Source of the DNA: Bacteroidales bacterium
GTDB taxonomy: Bacteria; Bacteroidota; Bacteroidia; Bacteroidales; UBA932
Assembly: GCA_017544005.1 (NCBI GenBank)
Contig: JAFYEZ010000042.1
Coordinates: 1 to 59,390 of the forward strand
Reading direction: 5' to 3'
Length of the DNA: 59,390 nt
Positions 1-8,207 of the stretch are shown here, piece by piece. Under the pieces are notes generated by a model. It had not been told where the DNA came from. It was given only the letters and a program-made list of their open reading frames with translations, and made no database searches. The translations under genes and the position numbers were made by a program. Position 1 is the first letter of the stretch. Each line of letters starts with the position of its first letter.

Positions 1-2483
1 AGGACATTTTCCTGGGCAACAGCGCTCCCAAGTTCCCCCGCGCGGCCGACAGCCAGAAGTGCCTGAGGGTGAGCGGTAAGCACAACGACCTGGAGGCGGT
101 GGGCCACGATGGCCGTCACCACACCATGTTCGAGATGCTGGGCAACTGGAGCTTTGGCGACTACTTCAAGAAAGAAGCCATCGACTGGGCCTGGGAGCTG
201 CTCACGGAGGTGTACAAGATTGACAAGACCAAGCTGTACGCCACGGTCTTTGAAGGCAGCGAGGAAGACGGGACCACCCTGGATACCGAAGCCCAATCGG
301 CCTGGCTCAAGCACCTTCCCGCAGACCACGTGCTCACCGGTAACAAGCACGACAATTTCTGGGAAATGGGCGATACCGGCCCCTGCGGCCCCTGCAGCGA
401 GATCCATATCGACCTGCGGGACGAGGCGGAGCGCAAGGCCGTCAGCGGCGCATCGCTCGTCAACAAGGACAACCCGCTCGTGATTGAAATCTGGAACCTG
501 GTCTTCATGCAGTTCAACCGCAAGGCCGACGGCCACCTCGAGCCGCTTCCCAAGAAGCACGTGGATACCGGCATGGGCTTCGAACGCCTCTGCATGGCCC
601 TCCAGGGCAAGAAGAGCAACTACGATACCGATATTTTCACCCCGATGATCGCGGCCATTTCGCGGCTGAGCGGCAAGGCCTACGAGGCCGACACGGAGGT
701 GGGCATCGCCATGCGCGTCATCGCCGACCACATCCGCGCCATCAGCTTCTCGATTGCCGACGGCCAGCTGCCTTCCAACGTCAAGGCCGGCTATGTGATC
801 CGCCGCATCCTGCGCCGCGCGGTCCGCTACGGCTATACTTTCCTCGACTTCAAGCAGCCGTTCCTCTGCCGCCTCGTGCCGCAGCTGGTGGACGACATGG
901 GCGAAGCCTTCCCGGAGATCAAGGCCCAGCAGGCCCTCATCGAGAAGGTGATTCGCGAAGAGGAGGAGGCCTTCCTCCGCACCCTCGACAAGGGCATCCG
1001 CCTGATGGACGACATCATGGCCAAATCGGCCGCGACGAAGGTCATCTCCGGCGTGGACGCCTTCACGCTCTATGACACCTTCGGATTCCCGATCGACCTG
1101 AGCGAACTGATTGCCCGCGAAAACGGCTATACGATCGACATGCCTGCCTTCGAGGTGGAACTCGGCAAGCAAAAGGAGCGTGCCCGCAACGCCACGGCCA
1201 TCGAGTCGGGCGACTGGGTGGAACTCGCACCGTTCACTTCCACGGAATTCGTCGGCTACGACGAGACCTCCACGCAGGTCCGCATCATGAAATACCGCAC
1301 CGTCAAGGCCAAGAACAAGGAGATGATCCAGCTGGTCTTCGACCGCACGCCCTTCTACGGCGAGAGCGGCGGCCAGGTGGGCGACACGGGCGAAATCCGC
1401 TCCGCTTCGGGCGAGGTGATTCACATCACCGGCACCCTCAAGGAGAACGGCCTGCCCGTCCATATCGCCGAGCGCATCCCGGCACAGCCCGCCGAGCCCT
1501 TCACCGCCACGGTCAACACCGCGCGGCGCAACGCCACCGCGGCCAACCACTCCGCCACCCACCTGCTGCAGTTCGCCCTGCGGGAGATCGTCGGCACCCA
1601 TATCGAACAGAAGGGTTCCTTCGTCTGCCCGGACTACCTGCGCTTCGACTTCTCCCACTATGAGAAGATTGCGCCGGAGACCCTCCGCCAGGTGGAACGC
1701 CGCGTCAACGAACTCATCCGTGCCGACGCACCGCTCGACGAGCACCGCGGCATGCCCATCGAAGAGGCGCGCAAGCTCGGCGCGATGGCCCTCTTCGGAG
1801 AGAAATACGGCGACGCGGTCCGCGTGATCCGGTTCGGCGATTCGATCGAGCTCTGCGGCGGTACCCACGTCCCGGCAACCGGCCGGATCGGCTACTTCCG
1901 TATCGTGGCCGAGAGCGCCGTGGCTGCCGGTGTGCGCCGTATCGAGGCCGTGACCGGCGCCAAGGCCTGCGAACTGGCCGAGGCGGATGCAGACGCGTAT
2001 GCCGCCGTCCGCGCGCTCTTCAACAACGTGCCGAACGTCGTGCCCGCCATCGAAAAGATGCTGGCCGAGAACGAGTCGATGAAGGTCACCCTCGCAGAGG
2101 TGGAGCGGAAGAAACTCGCCGAGCTGAAGGAGAAACTGCTGCGCGATGCCCGCGAGGTGAACGGCCGCAAGGTGGTCGTCCTCCCCAGGGGTACCTACAA
2201 CTCCGACGATATCCGCAACCTGGCCTTCATGATCCACAATGAGACCGCCGCCACCGTCTTTGCGGCCGCCTTCCGCACCGCCGACGGCAAGGCCTGCCTG
2301 ACCCTGATGTACACCGACGACCTGGTGGCTGCCGGCGCCGACGCCGCTGCCCACATCCGCGAAGCAGCCCGCTCCATCCAGGGCGGAGGCGGCGGACAGA
2401 AGTTCCTCGCCACGGCCGGCGGCAAGAATCCGGACGGACTTGCCGAGGCGGAGGCAAAACTGATTGAACTCGCTACGCGATAA
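1..2483 (+). CDS. alaS: alanyl-tRNA synthetase (5' partial)
   Basis: Charges tRNA-Ala with alanine in the cytoplasm. The first complete codon is at position 3, and the reading frame is open to the window edge, so roughly the first 50 residues of the family lie outside. Seen: the class II catalytic core ([27 protein letters not shown]), the editing-domain zinc motifs NHSATH and CGGTH, and the Gly-rich C-Ala end (GGGGQKF). About 826 residues are visible, which with the missing part fits the normal length of about 870. Six bases separate it from the next gene, so the two are probably cotranscribed. Identification is secure. Confidence 0.97.
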   Translation, partial: DIFLGNSAPKFPRAADSQKCLRVSGKHNDLEAVGHDGRHHTMFEMLGNWSFGDYFKKEAIDWAWELLTEVYKIDKTKLYATVFEGSEEDGTTLDTEAQSAWLKHLPADHVLTGNKHDNFWEMGDTGPCGPCSEIHIDLRDEAERKAVSGASLVNKDNPLVIEIWNLVFMQFNRKADGHLEPLPKKHVDTGMGFERLCMALQGKKSNYDTDIFTPMIAAISRLSGKAYEADTEVGIAMRVIADHIRAISFSIADGQLPSNVKAGYVIRRILRRAVRYGYTFLDFKQPFLCRLVPQLVDDMGEAFPEIKAQQALIEKVIREEEEAFLRTLDKGIRLMDDIMAKSAATKVISGVDAFTLYDTFGFPIDLSELIARENGYTIDMPAFEVELGKQKERARNATAIESGDWVELAPFTSTEFVGYDETSTQVRIMKYRTVKAKNKEMIQLVFDRTPFYGESGGQVGDTGEIRSASGEVIHITGTLKENGLPVHIAERIPAQPAEPFTATVNTARRNATAANHSATHLLQFALREIVGTHIEQKGSFVCPDYLRFDFSHYEKIAPETLRQVERRVNELIRADAPLDEHRGMPIEEARKLGAMALFGEKYGDAVRVIRFGDSIELCGGTHVPATGRIGYFRIVAESAVAAGVRRIEAVTGAKACELAEADADAYAAVRALFNNVPNVVPAIEKMLAENESMKVTLAEVERKKLAELKEKLLRDAREVNGRKVVVLPRGTYNSDDIRNLAFMIHNETAATVFAAAFRTADGKACLTLMYTDDLVAAGADAAAHIREAARSIQGGGGGQKFLATAGGKNPDGLAEAEAKLIELATR

Positions 2484-2489
2484 GTATTT

Positions 2490-4928
2490 ATGAAGAGACT
2501 CGACCGGTTCCTGATCAAGTCCTTTATCGGACCGTTCTTCGTCACCTTCTTTCTCGTCATCTTTATTCTGTCACTGCAGTTCCTGTGGCTCTATATCGAC
2601 GAGTTGGTGGGGAAAGGACTCGGACTGGGCGTTATCTTCGAATTCCTGGGCTGGGCGGCCTGCACGCTGATTCCGATGGCCCTGCCGCTGGCCACCCTGC
2701 TGGCCTCCATCATGACCCTGGGCGGCATGGGCGAGAAGAACGAACTGCTCGCCATGAAGGCGGCCGGCATCTCGCTGCCGCGCATCCTCTTTCCGCTGAT
2801 CTGGGTTTCGGTGCTGATCAGCATCGGGGCCTTCTTTGCCGCCAACAACCTGATTCCCGTCTCCTACAGCAAGATCTACACGCTGCGCGACGACATCCGC
2901 AAGACCAAGGAGGAGATCAAGATTCCGACGGGAACCTTCTACGACGGCATCGACGGCTATATCCTGCGGATCGAGAGCCGCGACGACCGCACCAAGATGA
3001 TGCACAATCTCATCATCTACGACCACACCGCCCACAACGGCAATACCTGCGTCACCCTGGCCGATTCCGGCCGGATGGCCATTTCGCCCGACAAGCAGAA
3101 CCTGGTCTTCCACCTCTACGACGGCTGCTCCTACCAGGAGACCAACCGGATGACCTACCGGGACACGACCCTTGATCTGAACCGGCTGGACTTCAAGGAG
3201 CAGGAGCTGATTATCTGCCTGGACAACTACACCTTTACCCGCAGCGACGACGACCGTTTCTCCGACGAGGTGATGGCCAAAGGGCTCAAGGCGCTCAGCC
3301 ACGACCGCGACTCGATTGCGCAGAAGTTCGATTCGCTGCGTTTCTACCAGCGGCTGCGGGTCATCCGTTCCTCCTCCCTGGAATTCAATTACCAGCTGGA
3401 TTCGCTCTGGCTGGCCGACAAGATGAAGGGCAACCTGCCGCTGGATTCCACGCTGGCCGGGATTCCTGCCGATATCCGGCTGAACGCCATGCGCAACGCC
3501 GCGGGCAACGTGCCCACCATGGTGGACCAGATTGAAAACTGCGTGCGGGAGGATTACCACTATGTGGACCCGCTGCGGCGCACCGATATCGAGTGGTACC
3601 GCAAGTTTACCCTCAGCGTGGCCTGCTTCATCTTCTTCTTTATCGGAGCCCCGCTGGGCGCCATTATCCGCAAGGGCGGATTCGGCACGCCGGTCATCAT
3701 CTCGATCTTCTTCTTCCTGATCTACTACATTATCGACATCACCGGCAAGAAGCTCGCCCGCGAGGGAAGCATCACGCCGTTTGAGGGTACGTTCATCTCG
3801 ACGGCCATCCTGCTGCCGATCGGGATCTACCTGACCTACCGCTCCACCAAGGATTCCTCGCTGGTCAACTTCGACAGCTACAAACTTTTCTTCAAGAATA
3901 TGGGAGCCTGGTTCAAACGCATCTACTACAAGATCCGCAACTTCTTCCGCAAGGATTTCGGCCGCATCCGCATTGTCTATATGGGTACACCCGAATTTGC
4001 CTGCGGCCCGCTGGACGCCCTGCTCAAGGCCGGATTTGACGTCGCCGCCGTGGTGACCGTGCCGGACAAACCGAGCGGCCGGGGACTGAAGATGAACGAG
4101 AGCGCCGTCAAGCGCTATGCCGTGGAGCACGGCCTGCCGGTGCTGCAGCCCGAGAAGCTGCGCGATCCGGCGTTCCTCGAGCAACTGCGCAGCTACAAAG
4201 CCAATCTCTTTGTGGTGGTGGCCTTCCGGATGCTGCCGCGCGAGGTCTGGTCCATGCCGCGCCTGGGTACCTTCAACCTGCACGCTTCGCTGCTGCCGCA
4301 GTACCGCGGCGCCGCCCCGATCAACTGGGCGCTGATCAACGGCGAGCGCCAGACGGGCGTCACGACCTTCATGATCGACGAGCAGATCGATACCGGCCGG
4401 ATTCTCAAGCAACAGAACTATCTGATTGAGGATTACGACAATGCCGGATCGCTTCACGACCGCCTGATGGAGATGGGATCGGCGCTCGTGGTCAAGACCG
4501 TGGAGGAGATCCGCGACCACCGCACCAAGCCGCAGGAGCAGGATGTCGCCCACGTGACGCTGCGGCCCGCGCCGAAACTGACCAAGGAGATGGGCCGCAT
4601 CGACTGGACCCGTTCCGCCCGCGAGATCAACAACCTCATCCGCGGCCTGAGTCCCTACCCCGCCGCGTGGTCCGTCTTTGTGAACGAAGCCGGCGAGGAG
4701 ATTCCGGTGAAGATCTACGAGGCGTATGTCGTGCGGGATTCCTCGCTCTCTCAGCCAGATCCTTCGAATCCGGGAAGCCTCTCCACGGACGGCAAGAACT
4801 GGATTCAGGTGCGCTGCGGCAGCGACGCGCTGCGGATCACCGAACTCCAGGTGGCCGGCAAGAAACGCATGGATGTCGCCAGCTTCCTGCTGGGCTTCCG
4901 GGACCTCGAAACGTACCGGATGGCCTGA
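2490..4928 (+). CDS. fmt: LptG/LptF-type permease fused to methionyl-tRNA formyltransferase
   Basis: One open frame of 812 residues. Residues 1 to about 485 form a YjgP/YjgQ permease: three N-terminal membrane segments (about 15-40, 50-80, 98-122), a long periplasmic jellyroll-type middle, and three C-terminal segments (about 373-460). Such proteins help move LPS out of the inner membrane. From about residue 491 the sequence is a complete Fmt: RIVYMGTPEF opens the Rossmann fold, and FNLHASLLP, YRGAAPINWA and MIDEQIDTG hold the Asn/His/Asp catalytic set that formylates Met-tRNAi. No stop codon separates the parts. An in-frame ATG at 3900 could give free Fmt with a 20-residue extension. The permease C-terminus is cytoplasmic in this family, so the enzyme would sit correctly in the cytosol. 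A sequencing loss of a stop codon is the main alternative. Confidence 0.9.
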   Translation: MKRLDRFLIKSFIGPFFVTFFLVIFILSLQFLWLYIDELVGKGLGLGVIFEFLGWAACTLIPMALPLATLLASIMTLGGMGEKNELLAMKAAGISLPRILFPLIWVSVLISIGAFFAANNLIPVSYSKIYTLRDDIRKTKEEIKIPTGTFYDGIDGYILRIESRDDRTKMMHNLIIYDHTAHNGNTCVTLADSGRMAISPDKQNLVFHLYDGCSYQETNRMTYRDTTLDLNRLDFKEQELIICLDNYTFTRSDDDRFSDEVMAKGLKALSHDRDSIAQKFDSLRFYQRLRVIRSSSLEFNYQLDSLWLADKMKGNLPLDSTLAGIPADIRLNAMRNAAGNVPTMVDQIENCVREDYHYVDPLRRTDIEWYRKFTLSVACFIFFFIGAPLGAIIRKGGFGTPVIISIFFFLIYYIIDITGKKLAREGSITPFEGTFISTAILLPIGIYLTYRSTKDSSLVNFDSYKLFFKNMGAWFKRIYYKIRNFFRKDFGRIRIVYMGTPEFACGPLDALLKAGFDVAAVVTVPDKPSGRGLKMNESAVKRYAVEHGLPVLQPEKLRDPAFLEQLRSYKANLFVVVAFRMLPREVWSMPRLGTFNLHASLLPQYRGAAPINWALINGERQTGVTTFMIDEQIDTGRILKQQNYLIEDYDNAGSLHDRLMEMGSALVVKTVEEIRDHRTKPQEQDVAHVTLRPAPKLTKEMGRIDWTRSAREINNLIRGLSPYPAAWSVFVNEAGEEIPVKIYEAYVVRDSSLSQPDPSNPGSLSTDGKNWIQVRCGSDALRITELQVAGKKRMDVASFLLGFRDLETYRMA

Positions 4929-5783
4929 TTATTTCGCGAAATTGCGCGAAGCGAAGGGAAGCGCGAGGCGGAGCGCCTGGTGCCAGTATTCCCAGGTGTG
5001 GGCGCCGTTGCGGACGCGAAATTCGGCGGGAACGCCGCGGCTGCGCATCTGGGTATAGAGATCGATTGAGAGTTTCAGCAGAAAGTCATCGTCGCCGCAG
5101 TCAATAAACCACTTGACGGTGCGCAGGGCCTCCAGGGTCTCCTGCGAGGCCTTCTCCACGAAATCGATGGCGGAATGATCGCTCACCGCCTGGCAGAGGA
5201 TGGAAAGCTTATTCTCCTTGCCGCGCGAGCCCACTTCTGCCGCCTTGTTGTCGAGCCAGGCGCTCATCGCATAGCAGCTCGAGAAGAGGTCGGGATGGCG
5301 CTGGCAGTACACGACGCTGCCGCCGCCGCCCATCGAGAGGCCCATCACGGCGCGGTGGCCTTTGTCGCCGCCGCAGCGGTAGCGCGCCTCCAGGGTCGGG
5401 ATCAGTTCCTGAAAGAAAAAGTCTTCGTAGTTCCAGCCCGGCATGTTGAAATAGCCGTTCCAGACCTCGCTCGGTTTGGGATGGCCGGCATTGGGCATGA
5501 TGATGACCGCCTTGACCGATTCGCCCGAGGCCATCAGCTCGTCGGCGACACCTTTCATGTGCCCTTTTTTCTGCCAGGCATCCCAGGTGTCGGTCAGACC
5601 GTGAAGCAGGTAGATGACCGGATAGTGGTCCTGAGATTTGTCAAACCCCTCGGGGAGATAGACGTTGCAGGGAACGGTGGCGCCCAGGATGCGGCTCTCC
5701 AGCGAGTCGGCCACCAGGCGGCCGGCTCCGGATGCGGAAAAAGCGACCAGCAGGGCCGCCCAAATGACGAGAAACTTTTTCAT
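4929..5783 (-). CDS. secreted alpha/beta-hydrolase esterase (esterase D-like)
   Basis: 284 residues starting at the ATG at 5783; a TTG three codons upstream is less likely. The N-terminus is a signal peptide (MKKFLVIWAALLVAFSASGA). The body has the oxyanion segment YLLHGLTD, the nucleophile elbow GLSMGG with Ser150, an acidic DCGDDDF segment and a late GAHTWEYW histidine, as in the feruloyl/tributyrin esterase family. The likely role is hydrolysis of acyl esters, perhaps on plant polysaccharides or xenobiotics, in the periplasm or outside the cell; the substrate is not readable. It converges on the Fmt gene with no spacer: one stop codon ends at 4928 and the other begins at 4929. Confidence 0.85.
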   Translation of the reverse strand: MKKFLVIWAALLVAFSASGAGRLVADSLESRILGATVPCNVYLPEGFDKSQDHYPVIYLLHGLTDTWDAWQKKGHMKGVADELMASGESVKAVIIMPNAGHPKPSEVWNGYFNMPGWNYEDFFFQELIPTLEARYRCGGDKGHRAVMGLSMGGGGSVVYCQRHPDLFSSCYAMSAWLDNKAAEVGSRGKENKLSILCQAVSDHSAIDFVEKASQETLEALRTVKWFIDCGDDDFLLKLSIDLYTQMRSRGVPAEFRVRNGAHTWEYWHQALRLALPFASRNFAK

Positions 5784-5806
5784 GACGATCAAATCTTCTT
5801 TGTCTG

Positions 5807-5814
5807 CAAAGATA
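5807..5814 (-). promoter_or_regulatory. putative -7 element (TATCTTTG) for the esterase gene
   Basis: Reads TATCTTTG on the minus strand, a match to the Bacteroides -7 consensus TAnnTTTG, 24 bases before the esterase ATG. No TTTG lies at the ideal -33 distance, so the call rests on one element. Confidence 0.4.
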
Positions 5815-5827
5815 CGCGAGAATTTGT

Positions 5828-5835
5828 TAACTTTG
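5828..5835 (+). promoter_or_regulatory. putative -7 element (TAACTTTG) for hydF-hydE
   Basis: TAACTTTG matches TAnnTTTG and lies 31 bases before the hydF ATG. The nearest upstream TTTG (5799-5802) is 25 bases away instead of 19. It sits back to back with the esterase -7 element in the 83-base divergent spacer. Confidence 0.4.
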
Positions 5836-5866
5836 ACGATTGGACCAAAAAAGAAAGAAAACCATT

Positions 5867-7060
5867 ATGTCGCAGTCTAAAGTCATCGGCATCTTCGGCG
5901 ACCGGAACGTCGGCAAGAGCTCGCTGATCAACGCGTTGACCGGCCAGCAGGTAGCCATTGTTTCAGAAGTGGCCGGCACCACCACGGACCCGGTGCGCAA
6001 GCGCATTGAATTGCCCGGGGTGGGGGTCTGCACCCTGATTGACACGGCCGGACTGGACGATGACGGCGGAGCGCTCGGCGCGGAACGCGTGGCCAAGAGT
6101 CTCGCGGCCGCCCGGCAGGTGGATCTGGGCATCCTGGTCTTTGCCGGCAACCGCTTCCCGGACGGCGCCCGGCAGGTGGCCCGTTTGCTGCAACAGCTCG
6201 GCGTCCCCTTCTTGCTGGTCCACAACAAGCAGGATCTGGAACCGCTGAAGGCGGAGCTCCGCCGCAGCCTGAACGACGAATTCAAACGGGAACCGCTGGA
6301 GGCCAGCAGTCTCGCCGCCAAGACCGAAGACCGGGACCGCCTCACTGCAGCCATCCGCGAAGCGCTCGCGGGCGCCGAAGTGATTGAACGTCCTATGTTC
6401 GAGGGGCTCCTTGAAAAGGGCAAGCAGATCGTGCTGGTCTGCCCCATCGACAGCGAAGCGCCGCAGGGCCGGCTGATCCTGCCGCAGGTGAACGCCATCC
6501 GCGCCATTCTGGACGGGGGCGGCATCGCCACGGTGCTGCAGCCGGAGGAACTGGCGGACTACCTGGCCCAGGCCGGAAAAGGCGTGGGGTTGGTGGTCAC
6601 CGACAGCCAGGTCTTTGCCCGCGTGGCGGCAATCGTGCCGGAGGCGATTCCCCTGACCTCCTTCAGCATGCTGCTGGCCCGGAGCATGGGCAGCTTTGAT
6701 ACCTACCGCGCCGGCGTAACGGCGCTCGACCGCCTGCAGGACGGAGACCGCATCCTGATGCTGGAATCCTGCACCCATCACGCGAACTGCGAGGATATCG
6801 GCCGCGTGAAGCTGCCCGCCCTGATCCGCAGGCACAGCGGCAAACAGCTGGAATTCGACATGGTGACGGGGCTCGACCCGCTGGGCGACCTCTCGCGCTA
6901 CGCGCTGGCCATCCAGTGCGGCGGCTGCATGGTCACCGCCCGCCAGCTGCAGAACCGGGTGCGCACCGTTGCCGAAGCGGGCCTTCCCGTGGTCAACTAC
7001 GGCATGGCCATCTCTTATCTGACAGGCATTTACCAGCGGGCGCTCCAACCCCTTCTCTGA
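5867..7060 (+). CDS. hydF: [FeFe]-hydrogenase H-cluster maturation GTPase HydF
   Basis: 397 residues from the ATG at 5867; an in-frame TTG at 5840 is less likely. HydF is the scaffold on which the di-iron subcluster of [FeFe]-hydrogenase is built. The N-terminal GTPase domain has the P-loop GDRNVGKSS (residues 11-19), a Thr-rich switch (GTTTDP), DTAGL and NKQD. The C-terminal cluster-binding domain has CTH (Cys302, His304) and CGGC (Cys351, Cys354), the set of Fe-S ligands typical of HydF. The next gene, hydE, begins one base after the stop, so the two form one operon. Neither HydG nor a hydrogenase is in the window. Confidence 0.95.
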   Translation: MSQSKVIGIFGDRNVGKSSLINALTGQQVAIVSEVAGTTTDPVRKRIELPGVGVCTLIDTAGLDDDGGALGAERVAKSLAAARQVDLGILVFAGNRFPDGARQVARLLQQLGVPFLLVHNKQDLEPLKAELRRSLNDEFKREPLEASSLAAKTEDRDRLTAAIREALAGAEVIERPMFEGLLEKGKQIVLVCPIDSEAPQGRLILPQVNAIRAILDGGGIATVLQPEELADYLAQAGKGVGLVVTDSQVFARVAAIVPEAIPLTSFSMLLARSMGSFDTYRAGVTALDRLQDGDRILMLESCTHHANCEDIGRVKLPALIRRHSGKQLEFDMVTGLDPLGDLSRYALAIQCGGCMVTARQLQNRVRTVAEAGLPVVNYGMAISYLTGIYQRALQPLL

Positions 7061-7061
7061 T

Positions 7062-8207
7062 ATGGATATCCAGGATCTGACACTCGACCGAGACGGGCTG
7101 ATCGCCGCCCTCGAATGCAACGAGCCGGCCTTCAACGAGGCGCTCTGCAAAAAGGCCTACGAGACCAAGGTGGCGCACATCGGCACGGACGTTTATCTGC
7201 GCGGGCTGATCGAGATTTCAAACATCTGCGCCAAGAACTGCCTCTACTGCGGCATCCGCCACGACAACACCGCCTGTACACGCTACGAACTTTCGGACGA
7301 GGAGGTCCTCGCCGCCGCGACGAAGGCTGCCCGTATGCGCTACGGATCGGTGGTGATCCAGGGCGGCGAGCGGACCGACGCGGCCTTCGTGCGCAAAATC
7401 ACCCGCCTGCTGAAGGCCATCAAGGCCCTTCCCACGGCCTCGGAGGGCGGCATTCCGCTGGGCGTCACCCTCTCGCTGGGCGAGCAGCCGCGCGAAGTCT
7501 ATGAAGAATGGTTCGCCGCCGGCGCGCACCGCTACCTGCTGCGGATTGAAACGACCAACCCCGACCTTTATTACAAGATTCACCCCCACGATGCGCTCCA
7601 CAGCCACGAACGGCGGATGGAGGCGCTCCAGGACCTCAAGGCTATCGGCTACCAGGCCGGCACCGGCGCGATGATCGCCCTGCCCTGGCAGACGGCTGCC
7701 GACATGGCGGACGACCTGCTCTTCTACAAGGCCTTCGACGCCCCGATGGTGGGAATGGGGCCCTACGACCCCAACGACGAGACGCCGCTCACCCAAAGCG
7801 GGGCGCCCCTGCTTCCTGATGAACAGCGGTTCGCGCTGGGACTCAAGATGATCGCCCTGCTGCGCCTGCTGATGCCCGACATCAACATCGCTTCGGCCAC
7901 CGCACTGGAGGTGCTCAATCCGCGCGGCCGCGAACTCGGCATCCTCTCGGGGGCCAATGTTTTCATGCCCAACATCACCCCGGAGGAACAAATGGTCAAA
8001 TATAATCTCTACGACCGCAAGACCCTGCTCCGCGACTGTCCGCATTCCGGGGAACCCCGCAAGGAGGAGAACCATATCTGCAAAAACTGCGTCTTCCCGT
8101 TCTGTTCCCTCGGTGAAAACCTCCAGAACGGCAAGGTCACCATCGGCTGGGGCCGCTGGGGAGATTCGCTCCACTTCCAACGCAACAAATCCATACACAA
8201 TGAATAA
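7062..8207 (+). CDS. hydE: [FeFe]-hydrogenase H-cluster radical SAM maturase HydE
   Basis: 381 residues. It is a radical SAM enzyme that acts in building the di-iron subcluster of the H-cluster. The motif CxxxCxxC is seen as Cys56, Cys60 and Cys63 (NICAKNCLYCGIR), followed by the VIQGGE and LRIETTNP segments of the HydE/biotin-synthase-like barrel. A Cys-rich C-terminus (CPHSGEP, then CKNCVFPFC) could bind a second cluster. Its position one base after hydF supports HydE over the related biotin synthase or PylB. The last eight bases overlap the start of the following lipoprotein gene. Confidence 0.9.
   Translation: MDIQDLTLDRDGLIAALECNEPAFNEALCKKAYETKVAHIGTDVYLRGLIEISNICAKNCLYCGIRHDNTACTRYELSDEEVLAAATKAARMRYGSVVIQGGERTDAAFVRKITRLLKAIKALPTASEGGIPLGVTLSLGEQPREVYEEWFAAGAHRYLLRIETTNPDLYYKIHPHDALHSHERRMEALQDLKAIGYQAGTGAMIALPWQTAADMADDLLFYKAFDAPMVGMGPYDPNDETPLTQSGAPLLPDEQRFALGLKMIALLRLLMPDINIASATALEVLNPRGRELGILSGANVFMPNITPEEQMVKYNLYDRKTLLRDCPHSGEPRKEENHICKNCVFPFCSLGENLQNGKVTIGWGRWGDSLHFQRNKSIHNE

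Noticed and set aside
2571-4553. A 660-codon open frame on the minus strand opposite the LptG-Fmt gene
   Set aside because: Antisense shadow; composition and lack of domains fit a by-product of GC-rich codons.
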